From the NCBI GenBank assembly GCA_030432235.1, contig JAUIHT010000007.1, forward strand, positions 186,001-250,000: DNA of 64,000 bases. The letters run 5' to 3'. Under the pieces are notes generated by a model that was not told the DNA's origin, made no database searches, and saw only the letters and a list, made by a program, of their open reading frames with translations. The stretch comes from Verrucomicrobiia bacterium (GTDB taxonomy: Bacteria > Verrucomicrobiota > Verrucomicrobiia > Opitutales > Cerasicoccaceae). Positions 43,658-53,000 of the stretch are shown here, in pieces (the first letter of the stretch is position 1; each line of letters opens with the position of its first letter). A program made the position numbers and the translations under genes.

Positions 43658-45335
43658 TCGGCGGGGGCTGGTTGGAGAAGAGGATAAAATCGTTGGTCGC
43701 CATCCAGATGTAGATGTGGCCGGTGCCGGCCTGACGGGTCTGGTCGGAAAACTGCCAGGCGTGGTCGGGCTTGGCCATGCCAAAGATACGCGTGGGGCCG
43801 TCCCAGCGCTGGGCCACCTCTGCCTGCCCCAGGAAACGCGCGGCGTGCTCGGGCTCCCACTCGATGCCGTAGTGCTGTTCGTTGGGCACATTCTCCGCCA
43901 CGCCGATGGTTCGCTCCAAGTAGAACGGCAGGTCCTGGTAGTAGTCCTGAAAGGTGTAAATCTCGTCCTCGGGCTGCAGATGCGGCTTGAGGAAATCCGC
44001 GAAAGGCTTGGAGGAAGGCCGTTGCACCGCGGCGGCGAGGGGGTTGAACAAGAACATGAACCCGTAGGTCGCCGCAAATATCACCGCGAGGCCTTGCCGC
44101 AGCTGCCCTTGCTTGACCACGTAGGCCATGGCCAGCGCCGCCGACAACAGCAGGGCCATGACGGCGGCGAACCACGGGATGGCGTCGGGACCCATTTTGC
44201 CCGCGCGGGCAAACATCACGATGGGCAGCGCCACGGCCAGGGCGGCGGCCAGCCCGGTGAAGCTCCACAGCACGCCGCGCAGTTTGAACTGCTCGGGCGC
44301 CCGCCAGACCTTGGCCAGGTAACGCCCGACCAGCACCGCCAGCGCCGGATAGGCCGGCAGGATGTACGGGATGAGCTTGGACTTCGAAGCCGAAAAGAAC
44401 AGCAGGATGAACAGCACGGTAATCCCGAGAAACCAGAGGTCGGCGTGCTCGCGGCGCTTTTGCCAGCCGCTCCGGAAGGCATCGATGAGCGCCTGCGGCA
44501 AAAACACCACCCACGGGAACAGCCCCGCCGGCATGAGAACGAAGAAGTACCAGAAGGGCTGGTTGCGGTCGCTGACATCCTCCAGGTAACGTTCGAAGTG
44601 CTCGTGGATGACGTAGAAGTCGAACCACTCCGGGTTTTGCAGGTGCGCCAGGACATGCCAGGGCAACGCCACAATGAGAAAGAGCAACGAGCCGGAAATC
44701 AGGTAGAGCCGACGCAGCTTTTTCCATTCGTTCAGCAGCAGGAACCACAGGAATATGATCGCGCCCGGGATAAGGAGGCCCATGAAGCCCTTGCTCAGCA
44801 CGGCCAGGGCAATGCACAGGTAAAAGCTCCAGAAAAGCCACTTGCGCGCCGGGCCGTCCTCATGCAGGGCGATGTAAAACAGGAACAGCGCCAGGGCCAT
44901 GAAGACCGACACCGCCATATCAAGGATAATGACCTGCCCCAGCCCAAAATACAGCAGGGACGTCCCCAAAACCAGCGCCGAGGCCAGCCCCGAGGCACGC
45001 CCGAACAGCCGTCGTCCGGCCAGGTAGGTGCCCAGCACCCCCAGCAGGCTCAGCGCCGCGGGCCAGAAGCGCAGCGCGAAGAGCGATTGCCCGCCCACCG
45101 CGATGGCACCGGCCTCCAGCCAGTAGAACAGCGGCGGCTTGTAAAAGTACAGCACGCCGTTGAGCCGGGGCGTCACCCAATCGCCGCTCTCCAGCATCTC
45201 GCGTGGAATTTCCGTGTAGCGGCCCTCGTCGGGGTTGGACAGCGGCCGCGCCCAGGACATGCCAAAGTACAGCACGCCGAACAGGAGGGCCAACCACAGC
45301 AAGTCACGTCGCAAACCGGCGGAAAAAGGGGTCAT
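43614..45335 (-). CDS. arnT: ArnT-like 4-amino-4-deoxy-L-arabinose transferase
   Basis: This 573-aa protein has about 12 membrane helices and the GT83-type N-terminal loop RPLSNPDEGRYTEIPREM with the conserved Asp-Glu, followed by LNGVLYFYKPPLFYW. E. coli ArnT is about 550 aa with the same loop. It moves aminoarabinose from undecaprenyl phosphate to lipid A on the periplasmic side, which lowers negative charge and gives polymyxin resistance. Related GT39/PMT proteins could act on other acceptors, but the arnB, arnC and arnA-like neighbours support this role. Both ends are bracketed by the same heptamer-like repeats. Confidence 0.85.
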   Translation of the reverse strand: MTPFSAGLRRDLLWLALLFGVLYFGMSWARPLSNPDEGRYTEIPREMLESGDWVTPRLNGVLYFYKPPLFYWLEAGAIAVGGQSLFALRFWPAALSLLGVLGTYLAGRRLFGRASGLASALVLGTSLLYFGLGQVIILDMAVSVFMALALFLFYIALHEDGPARKWLFWSFYLCIALAVLSKGFMGLLIPGAIIFLWFLLLNEWKKLRRLYLISGSLLFLIVALPWHVLAHLQNPEWFDFYVIHEHFERYLEDVSDRNQPFWYFFVLMPAGLFPWVVFLPQALIDAFRSGWQKRREHADLWFLGITVLFILLFFSASKSKLIPYILPAYPALAVLVGRYLAKVWRAPEQFKLRGVLWSFTGLAAALAVALPIVMFARAGKMGPDAIPWFAAVMALLLSAALAMAYVVKQGQLRQGLAVIFAATYGFMFLFNPLAAAVQRPSSKPFADFLKPHLQPEDEIYTFQDYYQDLPFYLERTIGVAENVPNEQHYGIEWEPEHAARFLGQAEVAQRWDGPTRIFGMAKPDHAWQFSDQTRQAGTGHIYIWMATNDFILFSNQPPPSEAESLKPKAQSQD

Positions 45336-45346
45336 GAAAAAGAGGA

Positions 45347-45448
45347 GCTAAAAGCTGAAAGCTGAAGGCTGAAAGCCTAAAGTCGAAAGCCGGGATGGAT
45401 AGGTAATCCCAATTTTTAGCTTTAGGCTTTAGACTTTTAGCTTTTAGC
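45347..45448. repeat. Long imperfect inverted repeat of AGCTAAA heptamers before arnT
   Basis: The left arm is a run of AGCTAAA, AGCTGAA, AGCTGAA, GGCTGAA, AGCCTAA words; the right arm (from about 45413) is the reverse complement pattern (TAGCTTTAGGCTTTAG..., then CTTTTAGCTTTTAGCT). The two arms could form a hairpin of over 30 bp with mismatches between divergent arnT and the pyrophosphorylase gene. Confidence 0.7.
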
Positions 45449-45470
45449 TATTCTCCAAACACCCGAATCT

Positions 45471-46901
45471 ATGAGCACCGCATCTACCGATCTCATCGAC
45501 GCTTTCAACGCCGCCGGGCAGGGCCAGGTCTTCAAATGGTACGACCAGCTCAAGCCAGAGGAGCAGCAAGCCTTGCTGGAGCAAGCCGCGCAAATCGACC
45601 TCTCCGAAGTCGCCGAACTGAACGATACTCTCGTGCAGGGCGGTGGCGGACACGGCGTGGACCTGAGCGACCTCAAACCCGCGCCTTACATCCCCCTGCC
45701 GGATAAAGGTGGCGACGCCAAATCCTGGGCCGGGGCCATCGCCACCGGCGAGGAGGCCCTGCGCGCCGGTCGAGTGGCCGCCTTCACCGTCGCCGGGGGC
45801 CAGGGCACGCGCCTGGGCTTCGACGGCCCCAAGGGCACCTTCCCCGTCACCCCCGTGCGCAAAGCCACGCTCTTTCAGGTCTTCGCGGAAAAAATTCTGG
45901 CCGCACGCCAGCGCTACGGCGCCCCCATTCCGTGGTTCATCATGACCAGCACGATCAACCACGAGCCCACCCAGGCGTTCTTTGAAAAGCACAAGTTCTT
46001 CGGCCTAGGCGAGGACACGGTGATGTTCTTCCGCCAGGGCCTGATGCCCGCCGTCGATTACAAGGGCAAGATCCTCCTCGCCGACAAAGGCGAAATCGCC
46101 ATGACGCCGGACGGCCACGGCGGCTCCCTCCGCGCCCTCGTGCGCAGTGGCGCAACCAAGCGCATGGCCGAAAGCGGCATCGACACCATCAGCTATTTCC
46201 AGGTGGACAACCCCCTCGTGCACGCGGTGGACCCGGCCTTCATCGGTTTCCACCTCCAGGCCAAGAGTGACATGTCCTCCAAGATGCTGCCGAAGGCCTA
46301 CCCGAAGGAAAAGCTCGGTCACTTCTGCGAGCAGCGCGGCCGCCACGTCGTCATCGAGTACAGCGACATGCCCGACACCCTGACGGACCGCCGCCGGCCC
46401 GACGGCCAGCTCGCCTTCCTCGCCGGCAGCATCGCCATCCACGTGCTGGACCGCGCCTTCGTCGAGCGCATGGGCGGGGGCGGCACCGGGGCCAGCCTGC
46501 CCTTCCACCGCGCCGACAAGAAAATAGCCACCATCAACGCCACCGGCAACCCGGTGAAGCCTCAGGAGCCCAACGGCGTGAAGTTCGAGATGTTCGTCTT
46601 CGACGCCCTGCCCTTCGCCGAGAATCCCGTCATTATCGAAACCGCCCGCCAGGACGAGTTCAGCCCGGTCAAGAACGCCGAGGGCGTCGACTCCCCGCAA
46701 AGCTCCCGCGACGACCAGATTCGCCAGTGGGCGCGCTGGCTCAAGGCCGCCGGGGTCAAACTCTCCTGCGACAAAACCGGCTTGCCGGAGTTCACCCTTG
46801 AGGTCACCCCGCTCTTCGCCGACAGCCAGGAGGCTTTCGTTGAAAAGTGGAACGCCCTCGAAAAGAAACCCACCGTCACCGACGGCCTGCTCCTTAAATA
46901 A
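45471..46901 (+). CDS. UDPGP-family UDP-sugar pyrophosphorylase
   Basis: This 476-aa protein carries the nucleotidyltransferase loop VAGGQGTRLGFDGPKGTFPV near residue 105, then GHGGSLRALVRSG and YFQVDNPLVHAVDPAFIGF, as in eukaryotic-type UDP-N-acetylglucosamine pyrophosphorylase (UAP1/AGX). It makes a UDP-sugar from a sugar 1-phosphate and UTP; whether the sugar is GlcNAc, GalNAc or glucose is not certain. It is divergent from arnT and could feed envelope sugars. Length and motifs agree with the family. Confidence 0.85.
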   Translation: MSTASTDLIDAFNAAGQGQVFKWYDQLKPEEQQALLEQAAQIDLSEVAELNDTLVQGGGGHGVDLSDLKPAPYIPLPDKGGDAKSWAGAIATGEEALRAGRVAAFTVAGGQGTRLGFDGPKGTFPVTPVRKATLFQVFAEKILAARQRYGAPIPWFIMTSTINHEPTQAFFEKHKFFGLGEDTVMFFRQGLMPAVDYKGKILLADKGEIAMTPDGHGGSLRALVRSGATKRMAESGIDTISYFQVDNPLVHAVDPAFIGFHLQAKSDMSSKMLPKAYPKEKLGHFCEQRGRHVVIEYSDMPDTLTDRRRPDGQLAFLAGSIAIHVLDRAFVERMGGGGTGASLPFHRADKKIATINATGNPVKPQEPNGVKFEMFVFDALPFAENPVIIETARQDEFSPVKNAEGVDSPQSSRDDQIRQWARWLKAAGVKLSCDKTGLPEFTLEVTPLFADSQEAFVEKWNALEKKPTVTDGLLLK

Positions 46902-46949
46902 TCGGAGCCAAGCCGTTCATTTTCCACCAACAAGCCTCCAAATTTAAAA

Positions 46950-47387
46950 ATGGCTTACAGCGTCAAACCCGGTCGCGGTCCCTCCCTGATGGGAGGCATA
47001 GGCGGGCTTCTCGTGGCCGGCTTCGGCGTCATCTGGATGATAGGCGCCGCCAGGATGGGTGCACCGGGTTTCTTTGTCGCCTTTGGGGTGGTTTTTATTC
47101 TCTTCGCTTTGGCCGGGGCCTCCTACAACTTTTTCAACGCCGGAAGCCGCGAGCGCATGAGCTCGTTCGATATCACCACGCCCGGCGAGGAGGGTGACCC
47201 CATCGCCCGCACCCTTGGCTACGAGAAAACGCCTCCGCCACGCAACCGTCGTTCGCCGCAACCCTTCCCGCCCAGGGAAAACGCCTCGGAAAACAAACGC
47301 CGCATCCCCGGCGAGTTTTGCCCCTTCTGCGGAGAGAAGGTCCAGGACGACTTCGACTACTGTCCTAAATGCGGTAAGGACATCTGA
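46950..47387 (+). CDS. Small membrane protein with C-terminal zinc ribbon
   Basis: This 145-aa protein has two hydrophobic helices (GGIGGLLVAGFGVIWMIGAA and GFFVAFGVVFILFALAG), a disordered Pro/Arg linker and a four-Cys zinc ribbon (FCPFCGEKVQDDFDYCPKCG). The ribbon probably faces the cytoplasm. It lies 48 bp after the pyrophosphorylase and 62 bp before the ATP-grasp gene in the same direction. No specific function is recognised. Confidence 0.75.
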   Translation: MAYSVKPGRGPSLMGGIGGLLVAGFGVIWMIGAARMGAPGFFVAFGVVFILFALAGASYNFFNAGSRERMSSFDITTPGEEGDPIARTLGYEKTPPPRNRRSPQPFPPRENASENKRRIPGEFCPFCGEKVQDDFDYCPKCGKDI

Positions 47388-47449
47388 TTCAAACGATTTT
47401 GCTGGCGCATGATTGCGAGGCGTTTATCTAATGCGCCTTCATTTGGGGC

Positions 47450-50023
47450 ATGGCGGTTAAACACAGCAAAGAGAAGCGCGACCACTTTAAGGACTACCAG
47501 CGCGAGCGCGACGAAGCGTGGGACAACCGCGGGCGCGTCCGCCATGCTTATTCCGGGGCTATCCGCGCCATCAACCGCCTGAGCAACGACGAGCTGGAGC
47601 TGCGCCAGTCCCGCCTGGACCGCGCCGCCATGGAGCTCGGCCTGCACTTCGGCCAGTTCGAGGACAACGCCGGAACCGAGGGCGATTGGCAGCTCGACCT
47701 CTTCCCGCGCGTCATCCCGGTGGAGGAATGGCAAAGCATCGCCGCCGGCGTGCTGCAACGTGCCCGCGCCTTCAACGCCTACATCGGCGACATCTACAAC
47801 GAGCAGGCAATCCTGCGTGACAAGGTCATGCCGCATGGCGTCGTACTGGCAGACCCGGCCTTTCACCGGCAGTTTGTCGGCTTCCTCGCGCCCGGCGGGC
47901 AGCACTGCCTCTGTGGTGCGGTGGACCTCGTCCGCGAGCCCGGCGGACGCTGGCTGGTACTGGAAAACCACATGGCGACGCCCTTCGGCCTCTCGTTCGT
48001 GGTACAAAACCGCCGCATGCTCGCGCAGGCCTTCCCGGAGCTCTTCAGTGGCATGTCCGTCTGCCCGGTGGCGACCTTCACCACGCAACTCCTGGAATCG
48101 CTCCGCGCCGTCGCCGGGGTCAAGCGCCCGCGCATCGTGCTGCTGACCCGGGGCGAGTCCAGCCAGTCCTTTTTCGAGGAAAGCTTCCTCGCCCGCCACA
48201 TGGGTATCGCCCTCACCCGCCCCGGTGACCTCCTCGTGCGCGACAGCCATGTATACCTGAAAACCATCCGCGGCCTTGAGCAGGTGGACGTCATCTACCG
48301 CCGTGTCGAGAGCGCCTCGGTGGACCCCGTGGCCGTGCCGCAGCAGGACTTCAACGGCGTGCCCGGGCTGGTTAACTGCGCGCGGCAGGGCAACGTGCAA
48401 ATCCTCAACTCGCTCGGGGCCGGCGTGGCGGACAACCGCGCGGTGCTGCGCTACTCCGACCGCATCATCGCCTACTACCTGCGCGAGAAACCGCTGCTCA
48501 AGACGGTGGAAACCTTTAATCTCGGCGACCCCGACCAGGCCTTCCACGTCATGCAGAGCGAGGGCGACATGGTCATCAAGCCCATCCAGGACCACCGCAC
48601 GATGTACCGCTTCTTCGGTGGCCGCCCCCCCTCGCCGAACCACGAGTCCCTCGTGAAGCTGGCCAAGCAGCACCCGGAGCTCTTCGTCGCGCAACCCTTC
48701 CTCAAACCCACCAAGCTGCCGCGCTACGTCGGCAGCAGCTTCGAGGGCCGCAGCGTCTTCATGCGCGTGTTCTTCCTCATGGGCGAGCGGCCCGTGGTCC
48801 TGCCCGGCGGCCTGACGCGCCAGGGCATCACCGCGCATCAGCCCAACCGCCTGACCATCATGTCCGAGGGCATGAAGGACACGCTCATCCCGCTCGAAGC
48901 CGCCCCCGCCGAAGGCAAGCGCAAGAACCGCGCCGCCACCGAGCCGCGCCGCGACTTCTCCATCAGCAGCCGCGTGGCCGAGGCCCTCTACTGGATCGGC
49001 CGCTACCTCGACCGCGCCGAGAGCACCTCGCGCCAAATTCACATCCTGGAAGACATCCGCTGGGACCGTCTGCCGTCACAGGCGCAGCAAAGCTTCTGGC
49101 AGCTCTGGCGCTCCGTCGCCGCCGCCACCGGGCAGCAGGACCTGGCCAAAACCAAAGAGCCGCCCCCGAACACGCTCAAGCCCGCGCGGCAGCTTTTGAT
49201 CGAGCCCGGCGAACCCGCCTCAGTGCTCTCCTGCATCCGCGCGGCCCGGGCCAACGCCGCCTCCATCCGCGACTTCGTCAACCCCGAGACCTGGCAGGTG
49301 CTCATCGAGCTCGCCCTCTATATGGAGGAGGAGCGCAGCATCAAGCGCATGTCGCACAGCCGCATCATGGCGCTGACCGAACGCGTGGTGGCGGAGGTCT
49401 CCCGCCTCTGGGGCACGGCCGAGCGCACGCTCATCCACGACGACGGCTGGCAGTTCTACCGCATCGGCACCTTCATCGAGCGTGCCGTCTCCAACATGAC
49501 CCTGACCGGGGAAGTCCTGCTGCGCATCCTGCAGACCTTTACCGAGGACCGCGAGGAGGACGCCGACCTGGCCTCGCTGCTGGAGCTGCTTTGCTCCCTC
49601 GACGCCTACCGCCGCGAGTACAGCAGCCGCGCCTACGTCGACCGTGTCGCGCACATCCTCATCCAGAGCCCCACCAATCCCAGCTCGATCTGCTTCTGCC
49701 TGAAAAATATTCGCTACTCGCTCAGCACGTTCAGCTTCACCGGGGATAGCCCCGCGGCCAAGCAGCTCTATACACAGGTCGACGCCACCGTGGACTACAT
49801 CCGCAAGCTGCCCCTCGGCGAACTCTTCCCCGCGCCAGTCGACCTGCTCGACGAGGGCGTGCGCGCCAAGAAGACTGCCGTCCGCCGCCGTCGCAAGGAG
49901 GCCGCCGCCGCCTTCAAGATTATCAACGCTGAGCTCAACGAGCTGCATCAGCGCATCGAAGACGCCTACTTCAGCCACCAGGACGCCTTCACCCTCACCC
50001 GCCAAATGCGCCTGTTTTCGTAG
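47450..50023 (+). CDS. Circularly permuted ATP-grasp fused to alpha-E domain
   Basis: This 857-aa protein has a circularly permuted type 2 ATP-grasp domain (about residues 80-480; VLADPAFHRQFVGFLAPGG, YRRVESASVDPVAVP, DMVIKPIQDHRTMYRFFGG) followed by an alpha-E domain (about 503-850; VAEALYWIGRYLDRAESTSRQ). In many bacteria these are two adjacent genes with a transglutaminase-like gene, thought to make and process a peptide-like product; here the first two are fused and no transglutaminase follows. The reaction is an ATP-dependent carboxylate-amine ligation, substrate unknown. The last 50 residues hold a basic helix. Confidence 0.9.
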   Translation: MAVKHSKEKRDHFKDYQRERDEAWDNRGRVRHAYSGAIRAINRLSNDELELRQSRLDRAAMELGLHFGQFEDNAGTEGDWQLDLFPRVIPVEEWQSIAAGVLQRARAFNAYIGDIYNEQAILRDKVMPHGVVLADPAFHRQFVGFLAPGGQHCLCGAVDLVREPGGRWLVLENHMATPFGLSFVVQNRRMLAQAFPELFSGMSVCPVATFTTQLLESLRAVAGVKRPRIVLLTRGESSQSFFEESFLARHMGIALTRPGDLLVRDSHVYLKTIRGLEQVDVIYRRVESASVDPVAVPQQDFNGVPGLVNCARQGNVQILNSLGAGVADNRAVLRYSDRIIAYYLREKPLLKTVETFNLGDPDQAFHVMQSEGDMVIKPIQDHRTMYRFFGGRPPSPNHESLVKLAKQHPELFVAQPFLKPTKLPRYVGSSFEGRSVFMRVFFLMGERPVVLPGGLTRQGITAHQPNRLTIMSEGMKDTLIPLEAAPAEGKRKNRAATEPRRDFSISSRVAEALYWIGRYLDRAESTSRQIHILEDIRWDRLPSQAQQSFWQLWRSVAAATGQQDLAKTKEPPPNTLKPARQLLIEPGEPASVLSCIRAARANAASIRDFVNPETWQVLIELALYMEEERSIKRMSHSRIMALTERVVAEVSRLWGTAERTLIHDDGWQFYRIGTFIERAVSNMTLTGEVLLRILQTFTEDREEDADLASLLELLCSLDAYRREYSSRAYVDRVAHILIQSPTNPSSICFCLKNIRYSLSTFSFTGDSPAAKQLYTQVDATVDYIRKLPLGELFPAPVDLLDEGVRAKKTAVRRRRKEAAAAFKIINAELNELHQRIEDAYFSHQDAFTLTRQMRLFS

Positions 50024-50029
50024 GTCGCG

Positions 50030-53000
50030 TTACTTGGGTTGCATGAGCCAGAGCAGGTTTTCCACGCGGTGGTCCTGGGGACTCAGGTAGTATTGGGCAG
50101 ACTGGAATTCGAGCCAGCGGTTGGCGTCGGTATTGAGTGCCACCGGGATGTTTGCCAGCAAATCATGCAGGGCATCGTTGTCCGACAGGAGCTGCGCCTC
50201 GAAGGCGGCCTTTGAGGTAATGCCGGTGAGCAGGCGCTCCGGCATGAACACGGGGTTGGTCAGCCAGTCCCGCCAAACCGCTTCGTTAAGCTGCGGCGGG
50301 CGGTCCGAGGCCAGCAGGCAGGCTTGGTCGCCCGCCCGCCAGAGCGAGACCTCGGGGAACTCCGCCCGGGCCGTCGCGATGATGCTGGCCAGCTCGCGCG
50401 GGCTGATGTGGTGGAGCTGCACCCACTGCACCAGCACGCCGCCGGGCGTCAGCCGCTCGCGGGCCAGTCGGTAAAACTCGCGCGAGTAGAGGTTGGTCGC
50501 CCCGGCAAACCACACCGAGGTCAGCTCGATTTGGATGAGGTCGAAACGCTCTTCCGCGCGCAGGAGGAAGTTGCGTCCGTCCTCAACGACCACAGTGACG
50601 TTGGGCCGCGCCAGCACGTCGCCGTTGATGTGCCCGAACTGCGCTGCGGCCGCCTCCAGGTGCGCCGGGGACAGCTCCGCCAGGGTGACGTCGAACCCGA
50701 GCCGCGCCACCAGCCCTGCGGTTTGCCCGGAGCCGCAACCGATGACCAGCGCCGGGCCGCGCTCCGGCGCGTGCAAGGCCGCCACCAACCCGAAACCGAG
50801 CTGCGCGGGCATCTCCCCGGCGTCGTTGGCGTCAAACTTGCCATTCTGCAAAAGCGTGCGCACGATCCCGCCCCCGGCGCGCGGGGTCTCCACCACCGTA
50901 ACGAAGCCGCTGGTGAAGTCTTCGCGGAAAAATGCCAACCGCGCCGACTCTGACAGAGGGTCGTTCAAGTACACGCCGTAGCCGCGCGTCAGCTCTAGGC
51001 GATCCCAGGCAGGCGCGAGGGCAAGCACCAGCAGGCCGGCCACACCCGGCACGGTCATCGTTACGCGGCGCAGGTCCGCCCGGCCCAGCGCGAGCCAGCC
51101 CAGGCCTACCGCCACGGCCAGCCAGCACAGCGCGGTTTCCGCGCCCAGCAGCGGAATCAGCGTGAAGCCCGTCAGCAAAGCGCCCGCGATGCAGCCCGCA
51201 ACGTTGACCGCGCAGAGCCGTCCCACCTGCGCGCTGCGGCCGGTGGGTGACTCGGCCTCGGCCCGCCGGAGCAGGAGCGGAAAGACAAGACCCAGCGCGA
51301 CGGCGGACGGCAGCACGGCCAGCGTGACCACCATGAGCTTGAGCAACTCGCCGCCCCAGAAGGATTGAAACCGCAGCCGCTCCTGCGCTACGACCAGCCA
51401 GTGCCCCAGCCACGGCCAGAGCGCCAGGCTCACGGTCATGGCCAGTAGCGACCAGCCGAGCGCACGGGCCAGCGCCGTGCGGTTGGTTTCCCGCAGGCGC
51501 GGTGCCCACCACCCCGCGATGGCCAGCCCCAGCAGCACCACCGCCAGCAGCATGGAAAAGCTGTAAACGCTGGCCCCGCAGACCGCACTGATGAGATGGA
51601 ACCAGACCACTTCCAGCGCGAAGAATAGCAAACCCGCCGCTCCTGCCAGAACCAAGTCACTTTTACGCGCCGCCTCGCCGGGGTTTTGTTTATCCGAAAG
51701 CTGCCAGGCCGCGTTCGCTGCTGCCGCATCGGCCGGTGGCAGGCCGAACCACAGCGCCGCCCCCACGACCGCGCCCAGCGCCGCCACCGTCCAGAGCGCG
51801 CCGTCGGCCCCGACGGTGTTGAAGAGCAGCACGGGCGTCCCGAGGGTGAAGGCGAAGGCCCCGGCGAGGTTGACCCCGTAGAAGCGCGCGATGGAGCAGT
51901 CCCGCCAGCGCGCATGCCCGCCCAGCACAGCCGCCAGCGTGGGCAACTGCGCGCCCATAGCGAGGGTCGGCGGCAGAATCCAGAAGGCCGCGATGAGCAG
52001 CCGCGTGAGATTCAGCGTAAGCGCGGATCCGCCCGAGGCTGCGAGCCAGCCACCCAGCCAGCGATCACTGGCAAAGAACGCCGCACCGACCAGCGCGGCC
52101 CACCCGGCGATGAAGAGCTCCAGCGCGGCCAGGCGGCGGGGCGCGCCCTGCGGTCGCTTCGGACACAGCCACGCCCCCAGCGCCAGCCCGGCCAAGTAGA
52201 CCGCCAGCACGAGCATGGCCGCCACCCGGCTGGAGCCGAGCAGTGTCGCGAGGTATTTTTCGTAAATCTGCTCCAGCACCAGCGCCACCCCGCCCGAGCA
52301 AAACACCGCCACCGTTAATAAACGCACGCGCGCGTCGGTGAGTTGAGCCGTCGCTTCGGTGGGTTTGACGGATGTACGCTGGAGCCGCCACAGGGTCCAG
52401 GCCGGGAGCCCCATCATGGCCAGGGAAAACGCCCAGGCCAGCGCGGGCGCAATCGGAGCGGCCCATGCCCACCACAAGAAAAGCGCGAGGGCCAAGACGA
52501 GTGACGCAAAAAATTGCATCGTCGCCTTGTTCAAAACTTTGCCATGTAAAGCGAGCTCCGGCAGCGGCGCGGCGGCGTTACCCGTCCGGCGCACGCCACG
52601 GTCGGCCAGCCACCAGCATAGCGCGGCGAAGGGCACGGCGGCGAAGAGGTCGACCAGGTAGTGCACGCAGAGCGTCATGGCGGTGGCGATTTGCAGCAGG
52701 CCCACTGGCAGGCAGAGCCAGAAGAAGCGCCGCCGCCAGCCCCAGGCCGCCGCCAGCGCCACCAGCGTGAAGGCGGTGTGCAGCGACGGCATGACGTTGC
52801 GCGTGATGCCCGGGTCGCCGGGGATTTGCCCCGGGCCGCTCAGGGCGGCGGCACGCACGACCTCGGCGGCTTTTGGGTCGGTGACTTGAAACAATTCCGG
52901 GAAGGCGTTGATGGGCCCGATGGCGGGCATGAACGCGTAGCAGCCGATGCCCAGCGTGCCGACCAGCAGCAGCGCAAAGACGCAGCGCCGCGCCTGCGCC

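Noticed and set aside
43716-45365. 549-codon plus-strand open frame opposite arnT
   Set aside because: Composition is extreme (Gln, Arg, His) with no hydrophobic core; the minus strand is a standard multi-helix ArnT.
45347-45448. CRISPR array
   Set aside because: Units are 7-bp words without unique spacers of constant length, and no cas genes are near.
47357-49042. 561-codon minus-strand open frame
   Set aside because: Shadow of the ATP-grasp/alpha-E gene; no recognisable motif.
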